DNA of 64,000 bases from Actinomortierella ambigua (GCA_016098155.1 JAAAJB010000011.1:62001-126000), one strand, 5' to 3'. Shown: positions 48,101 through 60,248, numbered from the stretch's first letter. Translations and numbers: made by a program. The notes: generated from the sequence alone by a model not told the origin.

Positions 48101-51010
48101 GGTGAGGAGGAGACCAACGTTGCCGGTACCGGTATTGGTGATGGCGACGGTGGCAAGGATGTCAGTGACGAGATTGAGGACGAAGAGCAGGTGCTTGGTC
48201 TACAGAACGATAAGAAGCAGGACGATGACCAGCAGAAGGACACTGAGGAGGAAGACAAGGGCATCGAGATGGAGAACGACTTTGACGGCAAGCTCGAAGA
48301 TGTCAAGCCCACCTCGGATGACGAGAACGATGACGACGACGACGAGGAGGAGGAGGAGCAAGAGGATCCCGATGAGGAGATTGGCGATGTCGACGACGAC
48401 AACCCAGAGGCGATTGACGAGAAGATGTGGGGGGATGATGAGGCGGAAGATGCCCGCGATAACGACAAGATGATCGATGAGGATCAGTCGACCGAGCAGA
48501 AGGAGCAGGAGAGTGACATGGTCGCCCAGGATGAGGAGGACCAAGGCAAGCCCGACAACAAGAAGGACAAGAAGCAGAAGGAGCAGAAGGACACCGCCGA
48601 CCAAAAGGACAATGAAGGTGAAGAAGGCGGCGATGAGGAACGGCCCGACCAGGAGCCCGAAGAAGACGAGGGCGCCGAGGAGGAAGAGTTTGAAGATCAC
48701 AACGACGAGGAGAATGCTGAACATAATCCAGAGTCGGATCAGCAAAATGTGGAGATTCCCGAGGCCGAGACTCTCGAGCTGCCCGAAGACCTCAACCTCG
48801 ATGGAGATGAGGACGAGAAGGAGGATAAGCAGGATGAAGGTCCTGACGAGGAGTCTTTTGACGACAAGATGGATGTCGAGGAGCAGCCAAAGTCCAAGGA
48901 CAAGAAGGGTGAGGAGGAGGAAGATAGTGAGGGTGAGGAGGAGAAGGAGCAGGAGGATGATGCTAAGAAGGATGACCAGGCCGAAGACTCGCCGATGGGT
49001 GGCCAGGAGGATGAGGAGGATGTGGAGATGGAAGAACCATCGTTGGAGAACGAAGAGGAGGGCGAGAAGGAAGGCGACGAGGAGGAGGAGAAGGAAGATG
49101 AGGACATGCGTGACGACTCGCGGCAGCGGCCGATGGATGACTCTCGCGCACACCAGGAGCAAGTAGAAGAGGAGAAGCCAGAGGAGGAAGAAGAGGAGGA
49201 GGATGTCGAGGCATCGAAGCAAGAGGAGCAACCCGACAATGATGCTCAAACCCAGCAAGAGTTTGGCGTTGAAGGCATGGAGGGTAAAGCTAGTGCACAC
49301 GACAATGCGCAGGATGAAGCTGACAAGCAGCAGTCCCGCCAGAGCGCTCCGTCTGCCTCAAAGTCGGATCCCAAGATGGACGAGCAGCGGATGGACCAGC
49401 CTCAGCAACGCCCCCAGGACCGTGGAGAGGACTCTCAAAAGGAGGCCATGTCCTCGATGGAGCAGGAGCAGCAGGAGAAGCCCAAGAAGCAGGAGGTCAA
49501 CCCTCATCGGTCTTTGGCAGAAGCCCTCAAAAATTGGCGACAGAAGCTCCAGGACGTTGCTGATCCTGAGGAGCAGGAGGAAGAGGAGCCAAAGGCAGAC
49601 GACTCTGCGGACCAAAAGGAGAAGGAAGAGCAGGCCAAGGACGAGGCGGAGAAAGATGGTGAGGCCGAAGAGATGGAGGTGGATGAGAACCAAGAGTTTG
49701 AGTACCTGCAGAACGATGAGGAGGCCCACGACATGGAGACGATGGGCAATGCCACCGAGGAGCAGATGAAGGACAATCAGCAGAAGCAGGCGGCCATCGA
49801 CGAGGAAAAGATGAAGGATGATGATGTGGCCGACATGGATGTGGATAGCAAGGAGGAGGAGGAGTCCAAGGACGAGGGTGCTGAGGAGGACAAACCCGAG
49901 CTCAAGGAGGACGTCATGGACGAAACCAAACCCGAGAACGCAGGTGGTGCCTTCTTCTCTCAGCGTCTAAACAAGGACAAGAACAAGAAAGAGGAAGACG
50001 AAGAGGACGAGAATGCTGATCCTGAGCACAGGCGGAAGGCCAAGGCGGAAGAGCAGCACGAGCCCCTTCGACCGGAGGAGATGGAGCGAATCCGCCATGA
50101 GCTGGAGCTAGAGCTGGAAGGATGGGGTGAGAAGCGTAAGGACGCCAAGGAGGCCCAAGCTCTGTGGCAAAAGTACGACAACCTGACTCAAGATCTGGCG
50201 CTAGGTCTGTGCGAGCAGTTGCGTCTGATTCTGGAGCCGACCCTGGCAACGAAGCTCAAGGGTGATTACCGGACGGGCAAGCGTCTCAACATGAAGAAGA
50301 TCATCCCCTACATTGCCTCGCAGTTCAAGAAGGACAAGATCTGGCTCCGTCGCACCAAGCCGTCCAAGCGCCAGTACCAGGTCATGATTGCCATTGACGA
50401 CTCGACGTCCATGAAGGAGTCCCAGTCCATCCAGCTCGCCTACGAATCGCTGGCCCTCATTTCCAAGGCCCTGTCCCAGCTTGAGGTCGGTGAGATTGGC
50501 ATCATGAGCTTTGGCGAGCGGTCTCGACTCGTCCATGGTTTTGACCAGCCCTTCACGGGAGATGCGGGTGCCAAGGTGCTGCAGCAGTTCGGATTTGACC
50601 AGGTGCGCACCGATGTCCGACAGCTGATGGAGGCCTCGATCGCTCACCTGCAGCAGGCCAAGATGAACCAGTCAGGAGGCGGTGGTGCCCATGAGCTGTG
50701 GCAGCTCGAGATCATTATCTCCGATGGTATTTGCGATAACCACGATGTGCTCAAGGCCCTCGTCCGCCAGGCAGCTGACCAGCAGATCATGCTCATCTTC
50801 ATTGTCCTCGACAACAAGCCGACCAAGGACTCTATCATGGAGATGCAAAAGACGAGCTTCCGCATGGTCGATGGCAAGTTTAAGCTGCAGTTGGACCGCT
50901 ACCTCGACACCTTCCCCTTTGATTATTATGTCGTCCTCCAAGACATTCATTCGCTGCCAGAAACGCTGGCTGATGCCCTTCGCCAGTACTTTAGCTTTGT
51001 TGCCTCTTAA
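33147..51010 (+). CDS. MDN1: Midasin (Rea1/Mdn1), dynein-like AAA ATPase of 60S ribosome export
   Basis: Giant mechanoenzyme that strips Ytm1 and Rsa4 from pre-60S particles. Eleven exons join in phase: 33147-33661, 33732-33819, 33909-34183, 34288-34616, 34738-41507, 41597-41938, 42072-42560, 42671-42974, 43074-43284, 43398-43542 and 43640-51010, giving about 5,612 residues (human about 5,600). Six AAA modules have Walker A motifs at roughly residues 380 (GVTGAGKT), 729 (GETGTGKT), 1154 (GPTSAGKT), 1444 (GETGCGKT), 1842 (GSPGVGKT) and 2156 (GPSSSGKT). Walker B motifs such as LLDEINLA recur. A helical linker follows, then an Asp/Glu-rich region (about 4630-5270) and a C-terminal MIDAS domain with DDSTS at about 5406 and ISDGIC. 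The first donor (at 33662, TT|GTGCCT) is weak and was chosen by phase and conservation. Shares function with SAS10, NOP8 and the L1-domain gene in the same window. Confidence 0.96.
41573..41594 (+). repeat. T22 tract before a midasin splice acceptor
   Basis: Twenty-two T residues precede the AG at 41595-41596 (acceptor for exon 6). A long polypyrimidine tract; its length is notable. Confidence 0.9.
48061..50050 (+). repeat. Acidic low-complexity (GAG/GAC/GAT-rich) coding tract of midasin
   Basis: About 2 kb of Glu/Asp/Lys/Gln-rich codons forms the flexible tail that lets the MIDAS domain swing onto the AAA ring. Codon choice varies, so it is not a simple microsatellite. Long antisense open frames here are an artefact of this composition. 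Confidence 0.85.
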
Positions 51011-52206
51011 GTAGAAGTTTGGTTTTTTGATTAAATTTGTTGATATTATTGTATTCTTTTTTAGCGTGTTGCATCTGTTCAGTGGGCAAAGTAACATCTT
51101 CACGAAGGCGTATCAATAGTGCTTCTGACCAAACAGGTAGTAGTTTATTATATATATATATACAAGAAGAATATACAGTTTACTCACATGTTCACTCCTA
51201 GAGGAAGTTGTTGCTCAGTGGGCTTGTCGATAATTTGACTTGACGCGATGCAGACACAGATGACTAAACTATTTCGTTGCCAAGGGCCTTTATTGTGCCG
51301 TAGATCCTTCCTCGACACCTATTATCGTTTTAAGAAGATGTAATGGTCAGTGCTACTGATGCAAATACTAATGCAACAACACGATCCCTCCACGACCGCA
51401 TACCCCAGACACGAATCTTTAGCTTGAAAGGTTCTGGCCGCTAGCTCACCCCTTCTCGAATAGGAGCAAGCCACCCAGTTTCCGTTGGACACCAACGAGA
51501 GCTGGATCTTACGAGCGGCCAGTATGAACGAAACAATCCTCGCTCCACTTCCGGGAAACTGGCATTCTTCAAAAGAGAAGAAGGGGCGCAGAATGGCGGG
51601 ATGGTGGGTTACGAAGGACTGTTTTCGTCCACCTTTGACAAAAGCCACGACGAAGCTGTGAACCACTGAAGGAACTACAGACGAGCGTCGGTCATGTCCA
51701 CAGATGCTGGGAGCGGAGAATTGACATGGCCACAAAACAGTCTGTAGGGAGAATGGCAGTGTACTCTTTTTTTTTTCCGCTGGAACAGCCGAACTGGTTG
51801 CAGCGTACTTTCTTTTTTTCCACTGGTAACTCCCCGACAGCACAATGGCAACGCAACCCTTTGACCCGGTACCCCATGAGGAGAGCCGAGTTAATCAGGT
51901 AAACGCTGAATGTTTTGGGCCAACACTGGGCTCCGGGAGGGTGGGGTGGGAGAATGACAGGACTCACGAGAAATAGTCCACACTGGCACCCCGTGGTAAC
52001 GCTGCACAGCTCCATGCGTTCATATAGACACGGCCATTACCTTCATACGTGATGATTGCGTCTGTTGTCCTGTCTAATTATGATTCCATGAAAATGGGTG
52101 AGGGTGAAGAGACAGGACTTCAAATAAAAAAATGGTTTAGAATTTTGATGTGGGTGGCTGGTGGCTTCGAGTGTGACACTGCATCATACTGAAAGGAGTG
52201 AAAGCC
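51011..52206. other. Intergenic region downstream of midasin, about 1.2 kb
   Basis: Contains the midasin 3' region, a (TA)n stretch at 51148-51161, and weak open frames on the minus strand (about 51320-52010) without recognisable domains. I see no transposon termini, tRNA or conserved motif. Confidence 0.6.
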
Positions 52207-54321
52207 ATGGGGACAGTTGCTTCATTCAACTCCACCTCAACCCAGACGACCCGCAGAATCAACACTGGGTCAAGGTGAGTAATTTAGCAGTCAGCTCTCT
52301 GTATCTGTTGTATTTAATCGTCATTGATCGTACTGATACATGAGATATATGATGTGATTACTTGTGATAGCATGGATGCGCGTAAGGGGAAACGGAAAGC
52401 AGACGTCGTGGCGCAGGTATGTTTTTTTTTTTTTTTTTTTTTCAGTAGTGCGCTCTCATTCGCGTCTCCGATATCTCTGGGTTCAATTTCCTCACCATCT
52501 CATTTTTGTTTTAAAAAAAAAATCAACATAACCATACTACTTTTCTCGTAGGCAAAGCTTGATCGTGTGGTCTCCACGACATTTGGTGATAATCCAACAG
52601 TTCTGGAGAGAGCAGCTATAAATTACGTGAATTCGCTCCAAGAACCCATCAAAGTCTCCCCAGACGAGTTTATTTCGTATGTACGCGTCGAGGCACCAAG
52701 GACCCGCCATAAGCACTATGCGTCCATGTGGACCAGATTGAAAAGCCATATGATGGAACATACCGAGGATGTAGTCCTACGCGCTGCCTTTGAGAATGCA
52801 GCGTCGCTCTCTCTCGATGAGGTTGCTCATATTTGTGATGGTAATTTCTTGTTAAAACTTCCTCAAGGTCCCACGAGAAAACTTTTTATGTCTTTTTGTG
52901 TCTCACTCGTCAGATTCATCTGTCTACTTCCTTAATAGACAAAGGACCCCAGGAGAAGTCGCCTGTCTCAAAGGTATAATAAGCCTCTGCTTTTGTGCAC
53001 ATGTCTGTCTCTTGATCTCCTATCTCCTTTGACCCTGTAGTTTCTTGCTCTATCTTTACAGCGGCAGCGACCGTGTCAAGGCACTTCAGTGAAGTGTAAC
53101 ATCAGCAGTAGAAACAGTAGCAGCAGTGGAAACAGCGGCAGAGCCAATGGCGGCAGCAGCGTTAGTGGCAGTACCGACAGTGGCAACGGCAGCAGCGGAT
53201 CGAGTTCTTTGACGGTGAAGGCAGCTGGGCGCATGCATGAAGAATACAAGAAGAACTTTGACGCCTTCAACGGGGAGGAGTGGCAGCTGGCATCTGGCAC
53301 TATCGTCGACAATGTGATCTGTACTCACGCACTCTCGCTTGTGAAGGAGTCTTCATTACACTCCTTCGTGATCGAGCGAGTGGAGGACCTGGCACGCCTG
53401 TTTGAGGACGACGACGACAAGGAGGCGGTGAGGAAAGGATTGGCGAGACGAATAACAGGCGACTCTAGCATGGAGGCGGAGGAGCTCTTCCTCAAACAGT
53501 ATCTCTCGACACCCGACAAGACTAACACAGCCTTGGCTCAGGGATGGAGTAGCAAGTCGTTTGATGCATGTGAATTGGATGAAAGTTCGCGCAAGCGCCT
53601 TTACTGCGCGATGCTTAGCATCTATACTGCGTATGAGGAAGTCAACTTCAGACTTCCCACCATGCAAACCGAGGCGTGGTTCTTGACGACACTCTGGGCA
53701 TTTCTACCCAGTTTGATGAAAGCAGGAGGTGTTCTGGACCATCAGCCCGGTGAAATCGTTTCGGATGCGACCTCCCTGCGAAAGAATTCCATCAGAACCC
53801 TGCAGAGCCGCAAGGTCCATGGTAGGAAAATCGATGGCATCCTAACCTGTGCCACCACGCGTTACGAGTTTGGCGCTATCGAGGCGGCCAAGACCGACGA
53901 TGGCCCTCAAGGAACAAAGGCGCTCTGCGACTCGAGGAAGTTGGCCAAGGTGCTGAAGGACATGCACGATAGAATTGTCGCCAACGCCAGCAGCGATGTG
54001 CGCTGTGATTTAGTCACATACGGTCTACAGATCGCCCGGAGCCGAATCACGTTCTACTCACTCCACAAACGACTTGGCCGCCATTACCAACTCGTCCACG
54101 ACGGTACCTTTGCATTTCCTCCGACGTGGGACAAGAGCGGACGGGCGGCGACGCCTCTCGTTGAGCTGCTCATCCGGCTATTGAGATTGAAGAAAGAGAT
54201 GGAGGCTATGGCCGATAACATTGTAGGCTGGACCATGGATACCAAGACAGGATTCGAGAGAGAGGTCCTTGTATGCACATTGACGACCCCTCTGTCCTCA
54301 CCAAAGCACGAAAGATCATAG
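52207..54321 (+). CDS. Lineage-expanded fungal hypothetical protein with a possible PD-(D/E)XK-like core
   Basis: Five exons, 52207-52274, 52371-52416, 52552-52840, 52939-52973 (35 bases) and 53062-54321, join in phase to 565 residues. If translation starts at the ATG at 52372 (MDARKGKRKADV) the protein is about 542 residues. Residues about 40-135 are helical (NPTVLERAAINYVNSLQ... MWTRLKSHMMEHTEDVVLRAAFENA). A Ser/Gly/Asn linker of about 45 residues follows. The C-terminal region (about 200-545) contains GRKIDGILT with D404, then YEFGAIEAAK with E415, E420 and K423, and then KLAKVLKDMHDRIV. This D...E-x-x-K spacing resembles, but does not exactly match, the PD-(D/E)XK nuclease fold seen in several fungal and oomycete families. 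I recall similar hypothetical proteins, in many copies, in Mortierella-like genomes. Function unknown; no signal peptide or membrane segment. Confidence 0.7.
52422..52442 (+). repeat. T21 tract next to an intron donor
   Basis: Twenty-one T residues follow five bases after the exon 2 donor GT (52417-52418) of the gene above, that is, at the 5' side of the intron rather than before the acceptor. Confidence 0.85.
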
Positions 54322-54429
54322 TTCCCCGTAATATATTTCACCCATGTAACAAAAAAAATGTAACAATATAATTTCTATCGGAAAAAAAAATCCAAGTATG
54401 TGTGTATTGTATATGGGAATGAGGATTCA

Positions 54430-56739
54430 CTACAGACTGGCGAGCAAACCCTTGGGCACCTGTACCTTGAAGCTGAGGAGCATCTGGCCATAAGCCTTTC
54501 CTTGACGATCCAAGTTGAGTGACGAAAGGCCTCCACCACCGAGGGCGCGTGTTAGGACAAAGTTAAGGGCGTAGATACCCGGCAGCTCGTACTTGGCGAC
54601 CTCGCCCTGGACGACATGACCCATGTACTGCTTCACGGCCTGAGCAGTCAAGGCCTGGTTGATCCACGGGTAAAACTTGGGGTCGCGGGCAATGACGCCG
54701 ACATTGGCGGTGTCGCCCTTGTCACCACTGCGGGCGTAGGCTAAACGGATCAGGGGCACGGTCACCTTCTCGCCCTGGGCTTCTGTTGCCGACGGCAACG
54801 GTGCTGCAGGCAGCTGGGGTGGGAACTCGTTCTTGGCCGACGAAGGGCCTGTGAAGGGCACCACTTTGGTTGTTTCCTGGGCGCCTCGACCGATGGTCAG
54901 CCTGGCAGGAACATGCTGCTTGTCGACCAGGATCGAATAATGCGTCATGTTAGGGCTCGGATGAGGGCGACCCGCTCCACCACCTGTGATTCCTGGTGCA
55001 TTACCGGTAGCAGACTTAAAAGGTTTTCAGAGGGGAAAAAAAAAGAAAAAAAAAGTGTAAGTAAATGCGCATTTTTTTCCCTTCGCAACTTTAAGATGAA
55101 CACTTTCTTTTTTTTTGGGGGGGGGGGGACCTACAGGCGCAAGTTCGACGCCAAGGAGTAGCAGGGCACTCTTGTCCTTGTGGACAGCAGTGATACGGCA
55201 GCAGACCTCGCGTGCATCGAGGGCTGTCGCGTTAGGACCATAGGTAAACTCTGCACCAAGAGCCTCAACGCGGACAGCAGAGTAGTCTTCCATACCAAGT
55301 CGCTCGATATTGCGTCGAGCACGCTTAATGACTGCATCTCCGAGAGCAAGTGCCTAAGATGTGGAAAGGTTAGAAAGAGGTAGAGAGAACAAGGCAGGCG
55401 TGAGGGGGGGGGAGAGAGGCGCAGAAATGAAGGTTAACGTTGGGCGCATTGTAGGTCACATGGCGAAGAGGAGCAAGCCGGGGGGTTGGAAAGGGGGTGT
55501 GAGAGTTTTCTCATTCTTTCTAAAGTGTACCTTTTTGCGGGCATCAATACCACCGATCCACAGATCGGCTGTCAGCTTGAATCCTTCGACATAAATGCCG
55601 GAGCACTTGAGGTACGGAGTTGGGGCTCGGCCTTTGGCGCCGGTGACAAGGACGCGATCCTTGCCAACTTGAGTAATCTTGACATTGCGCATATCAAGAA
55701 TCACATCCGGCAGGATGTAAGAGCCGGGGTCCAGCACCTCGTAAACAAACTGTTCGGCTACTGTGCCGACGGTGACCAATCCACCCGTCTCCGCAGGTTT
55801 GGTGACAATAAAGTCACCGTTGGCCTTGCACTCGACGATGGGGAAGCCCATGTTAGCCCATCCACCGTGTTCCGAGTTGGCAGAGAGCTCCCAGTCTGTG
55901 AAATTGCCTCCTGTTGTATGGCATCCACACTCGATGATGTGTCCGGCAAGAGAGGCCGATGCAAGCTGGTCCCAGTCCTTGTTCACATTCCACTTGAATT
56001 CGTGTAGCAGTGGGCCGAGGACGAGTGCGCTGTCGACAACGCGTCCAGTCACAATGATGGTGGCGCCAGCGTCCAAAGCCTCGGCGATCGGGACAGCGCC
56101 AAGGTAGGCGTTGAGTGAGAGGTTCTTCTTGGAGGCGCCAGGATAGACATCGACCTCGTTTTTGTTGCCAGTGATGTAGTTGAAGGGCAGAAGCTGGCCC
56201 TTGCTGTTCATGTCCTCGGCTCGATCGTGCAGGTCGTCGCCTGTCACAGCTGCAACGACGAGGTTTTTCACACCATTCTCCTCGGCGATGGTCTCGATGG
56301 CCTCCTTGAGCGCTAGCGGATCCAGACCTCCGGCATTGGTGATCACCTTGGTGCCGTTGGCGACAATGTCATCCAGAAGTCGCTTCCAGACAAAATTGAT
56401 AAAGTCTCCGACATAACCGCCTGGGCCGGCTCGGCTGGGCTTACCGCCTTTGCCCTTGGCGGTACGATGGCGCGCCAGCAAACCCATTGTCACCTCTTAG
56501 ATTGAGTAACAATAAAATAAAAAAAGGCGGAGGAGATATAGTCGTGAGAACCACGTTATTCCAGGGAGTCGAGCGGAGTTGATCAGAGCCAGCTCTCTCT
56601 TACCAGCAAGGTAGTCTGCCACGAGATAGTCCAAGTTCTTGCCCTCCAAGGTGACCAGCTGCTCGGCAGCCGAGACGGAGTCACCCCAGAACGCGCTGTA
56701 GCAACCAATGCGAACGGTTTTGTCGGATGTAGGTACCAT
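54430..56739 (-). CDS. AtuA family protein (acyclic terpene utilisation / DUF1446)
   Basis: Four exons, 56739-56604, 56495-55531, 55353-55135 and 55014-54430, give 634 residues. N-terminal [22 protein letters not shown] is the hallmark opening (the G-F/Y-WGD motif). [42 protein letters not shown] and [13 protein letters not shown] follow in the same family order. The final exon carries a second conserved domain with [18 protein letters not shown]. Bacterial AtuA acts in geranyl/citronellyl-CoA catabolism with the AtuC/F carboxylase; the fungal substrate is unknown. An ATG at 56739 was chosen over an upstream in-frame TTG. The last intron (55015-55134) carries poly(A)/poly(T) and a G run. Its 3' end converges with the gene before it, with only 108 bases between stop codons. 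Confidence 0.87.
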
Positions 56740-58533
56740 TGGAAATGGAATCAAGAATGGAGAGATGTTTTTAAAAGATGAAAAGGGGTTGATGGAGGGA
56801 AGTGACAGAGAGAGAGAGAGAATGGAAATTCGTGAGGTGCAATGAAGTTTCCGAGGTGTGGGAGGTGATCCTCAGGGTTTGAGGCAAGGTTGGAGGAGAT
56901 ATACTTTGCACGAGGCAGCAGCGTAAAGTGCCACCTTGGGATGCAAGCGATCGGATAAACACAAACCCACGAATAAATGAGTAGCCTCTCCTCTTTGGGA
57001 TATGTGGGCCTTCTTTGCCCTGGCTTGTCCAACTGTGTGATTGGAAACAGAACGCGCTGGCAGGACGGGGCACAAAGGCCATACCATACCATGTCATGCT
57101 ATGTTGAGCGTGTTGTCCACATGGTTCATTCTACCGTTGAGTAGACTATGTGTGGGCTGACAGGCAACTGGGTTTACCAGCTTGCAATTGTCGTACACGT
57201 TGGTATTATGACTGTATTACAAATCGCTTCACGCCAACTGATCTCATTTGCAACATTTAGGTCGGTACTTCCGCGCCGTCTTTGACGAATGCAGAAAACC
57301 AAGACGGGACACCTGTGTCCAATGACATGCTGCCGATAGTTCTACAACAACAAAGTAGTATATACCGTAGCTACATGTCTGCGCTTTTCCAACCAGCAGG
57401 AAAGAAGTTATGGCCTGGGGCTACGATGGCAGTGCGTGCAGGCATCTTGAGAGCTATCGGTGTGGGCGGACGATCAAAAATCATACCACACCCCGCACGC
57501 TGGCAGAGTTATCCCCACGGTGTCAAAGAGGGATGGACACAATCCGAATAGGATAGCAGCCTACGAAATACAGCGACTGACTGTCTCCAAGCGGCAGCAC
57601 CCACAAACCCCGATCACCCTCAAAGGCGAATTGGTCGGTCGGAACACCTGGGCACACGCACACCTTAATTCTTCTCTGGGACGGAATTTGTCTTCCCTCT
57701 CCATTATCGTGGGACGATCAGTATGAACAATATCGAGTAGTAGAGAAAGGTGAGGGGGTGGTGGTGGGAGGTCAACTGAGGGCTACACTTGCGACAATAA
57801 TAACATTGCCCTCGCCTCTGTGATGTTGACACCACAATGCTCAATGGGCAGGGAGCAGAGAAGGACAGCAGGGAAGGGGGGGAAAGGTCCTCCCTCGCCC
57901 CCCCTCCCTTCTTCCTTTCCTTCCCCTTCGTCCCGACCAGCAGCCGCGATTGTGACTGCTATGCTTCTCGATTATTCAGCACACGGCCCTCGCACAAACA
58001 GTGGGAAAAGAGATAGATAGAGAGAGGAGGGGGACACCCCGGTGGCATCATCTGTTGAAGGTATCCTCGCTCCAACACGAGAGTAAGTCGGCAAGAGAGA
58101 ATGAGAGGGAGAGAGTGCGAAAAGAGAGTTGGATGTGTGCGTGTGTATGTGCGTGGGCGTGTGTATGTGTGTGTGTGTGAACCAAACGAGAGCAAACAAG
58201 GGGCCCATCCATCGCAGAGAATGCACTCCACAGGAGGTCGCTCCCGCCCTTTTTTCTATTTGGGTTTTGCCTTGTCTCATGCCCTGCCCTCCGCCCTGCT
58301 GCTGCTGGCTGGCCGTACCCTACCCAACTGACTCAGAAAAAAATAAAAGACGCCTCTTGTTCCCTGTTTTGACATCTTTCACTCCCTTTTGATTCCCTCC
58401 CTGGACATCAAATCTCTGTAGAACCATCGAGCGGGCCATTTCCATCTCTCCCACTCCCTTCTTCCCTTCCCGGACGACTCCCTCTGAAACATAGTTGTTG
58501 CGCCCTCTCTACAACTCTCAGCTTTCAGCCAAA
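56740..58533. promoter_or_regulatory. Large divergent spacer between the AtuA-family gene and the bZIP gene
   Basis: At 1.8 kb this is the longest gene-free stretch. The left part (56740-57090) is the AtuA leader (CT/GA-rich). The right part (57830-58533) contains G/C runs, a GT-rich microsatellite at 58133-58180, and then a pyrimidine-rich leader ending at the bZIP ATG. A frame at 57282-57551 has no recognisable feature. Size and composition suggest an extended regulatory region for the transcription factor, but no binding site is identified. Confidence 0.5.
58133..58180. repeat. GT-rich microsatellite
   Basis: Imperfect (GT)n and GTGTAT units. Upstream of the bZIP start by about 350-400 bases. 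Confidence 0.8.
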
Positions 58534-60248
58534 ATGTCCTACAACCCTTATTCGTCTCTCATCGATGGCCTCAACTCAGAGTCGCCTGTCATCTCATCAC
58601 CTGAGGATTATGCCGACGAGCTCTCGCTTTGGACCAACGCAGAGTTCACGTTTGACATCCCCCCAGGCATGGGTATCTTTGAGAACGACTCGGGCATGCT
58701 CAAGGCCGACCCTGTCCCCGCCGTCGTTGCCGCTGAGCCTGCCTCCACCACTCCCATCACCACCACTGCCACTACTCCCTCCGCTGTTGTTTCCCCTGCT
58801 CTGCTCAGTGCTGCTGCCTCTGCCAAGGTCGCTTCTACCCAGCAGACCATGGATCAGCAGCACCTGATGGACTACCTCCATCTGCCCCAAGATGGTAATG
58901 TGAATTAGTTCGCAATTGCACCCTTTCTCTTTTCTGCACAGTCCAAGTTGCCATATTTGTCTTCACCTTCACCCTCTTCCGATATCTGTCCTCTTATCTC
59001 TTTTTTTTTGGGTTTTGTTGACGGAAATGGGTCATTGGTCTCCCTTACCCTATTTGACTGAAGTGACCCCTGCCATATCTCGCCTATCCGTTCTTGCCTA
59101 CATTATCGAAAGGAGACAGGAGAGAGAATGAGGAGGGCGAGAGGAAGAGGCAACAGAGAGGATTGTGTCGCAACTCTGCCTCTGCCTCCCTCGCTCTCAA
59201 AAGGGGGGGCTGTAGAGAGCATCACCCAGACCAAAACACACAAAAACCCTTGGCCGCCGCTCACCCTCGCTCAGGCTGTTCGACTACACCTGTTGTTTGT
59301 TTATTGGTGTCTCCTTTCCCCCATCTCTCCCCTCCGTTGTCCATCCCATCCATCCTTGTCTTCTCTTTGGCACACAAGCGCACACAACGTGGGGGTGACG
59401 AAGGGGGCAAGTGCGTGACTGAGAAAGAGGCCAAAACCCTAACCGCCGTCTGCCCAATCATATGGCCAACTGATAATCTAGAGTCACGCCCGCTGTCGCT
59501 CCTGGAGCGCACCCGCATGCGAAACCCTATGCAGGCTGCCCCAGGTCAGCAAGATCCTCAGGTCAAGCTGGAAGATCAGGTTACCGCTATCAACGCCTTC
59601 CACTCGTTGCTGGCCGCCTACACTGCCCAGCAGCAGCAGCCACAGCCTATCCAGCAGCAGTCGTCGACTTCGAACTTGCCTACGCTTCTGCCCAACTTAG
59701 CCCCTGCTACGGCGCCCACAACGCCTGCTGCAGCCAAGCTGTTGCGCCAGCCTATGCCTCAGTACAAGTCCCCTGCTATCCTGCAGGCTAAGAAGAAGAT
59801 TGAACCTGTGGTGCTGCCCGCCCTTTCTCCTTCGTCCCCCTTGTCGACCCCCTCTAGCCCTACCTCGGTCAATGCTACTGCCATTGTCACCAAGGATCAG
59901 CAGGACAAGAAGAGGGAGCCTTCGGTTGCGGCATCTCTGACCGATTCCGAAGGCGGCTCTGACATCTATGCCAAGATTGCCGCTGAGGAGGACAAGCGCC
60001 GCCGCAATACTGCCGCCTCTGCCCGCTTCCGTCAGAAGAAGAAGCTCCGTGAGCAGGCTCTTGAGCAGACGGCACGCGAGCAGACCACTCGTGCCGAAGC
60101 CCTTGAGATGCGCGTCAAGGAACTGGAGATGGAAGTCAAGTGGCTGCGCGGCCTGATTGTGGAGAAGAAGAGCGAGCTTTCGCTGCCCACCACGACTGTC
60201 ATCGAGGAGGACTCTGCCAACAAGCGCATCAAACTTGATGTCTATTAA
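58534..60248 (+). CDS. bZIP transcription factor of the Cys-3/MetR sulfur-control type
   Basis: Two exons, 58534-58894 and 59545-60248, in phase, give 354 residues. Residues 1-120 are an acidic, Ser/Thr/Pro-rich activation-type region. Residues 121-266 are Gln/Pro/Ala-rich. The bZIP spans about 267-325: basic region KRRRNTAASARFRQKKK with the N-x7-R signature, then a heptad zipper (LEMRVKELEMEVKWLRGL). The NTAASARFR-x-KKK sequence and WL/K block match the Neurospora Cys-3/METR group that activates sulfur assimilation; target genes here are inferred. The intron is 650 bases, by far longer than most in the window. Evidence for the join: donor GAT|G-GTAATG, acceptor CCCAG|GT, and a smooth LPQDGQQDPQ. 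If the intron does not exist as drawn, the two halves could be separate genes or have an alternative first exon. Confidence 0.8.
58895..59544 (+). other. 650-base intron of the bZIP gene
   Basis: It is CT-rich, contains several in-frame stops, and has open frames that run into the bZIP exon from upstream ATG codons (for example 59094). An alternative promoter or start within it is possible, giving a zipper-only short form, but this is inference. Confidence 0.55.

Noticed and set aside
48200..49300. 366-residue plus other antisense frames over midasin
   Set aside because: Antisense of the Glu/Asp-rich region yields Leu/Ile/Ser/Phe strings. Long shadow frames are expected there.
51322..52015. 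Minus-strand frames downstream of midasin (173 and 107 residues)
   Set aside because: Not homologous to anything I recognise; lack of promoter or splice pattern; likely chance.
57282..57551. 89-residue frame in the large AtuA/bZIP spacer
   Set aside because: No domain, weak codon character, no flanking exons, mid-spacer location.
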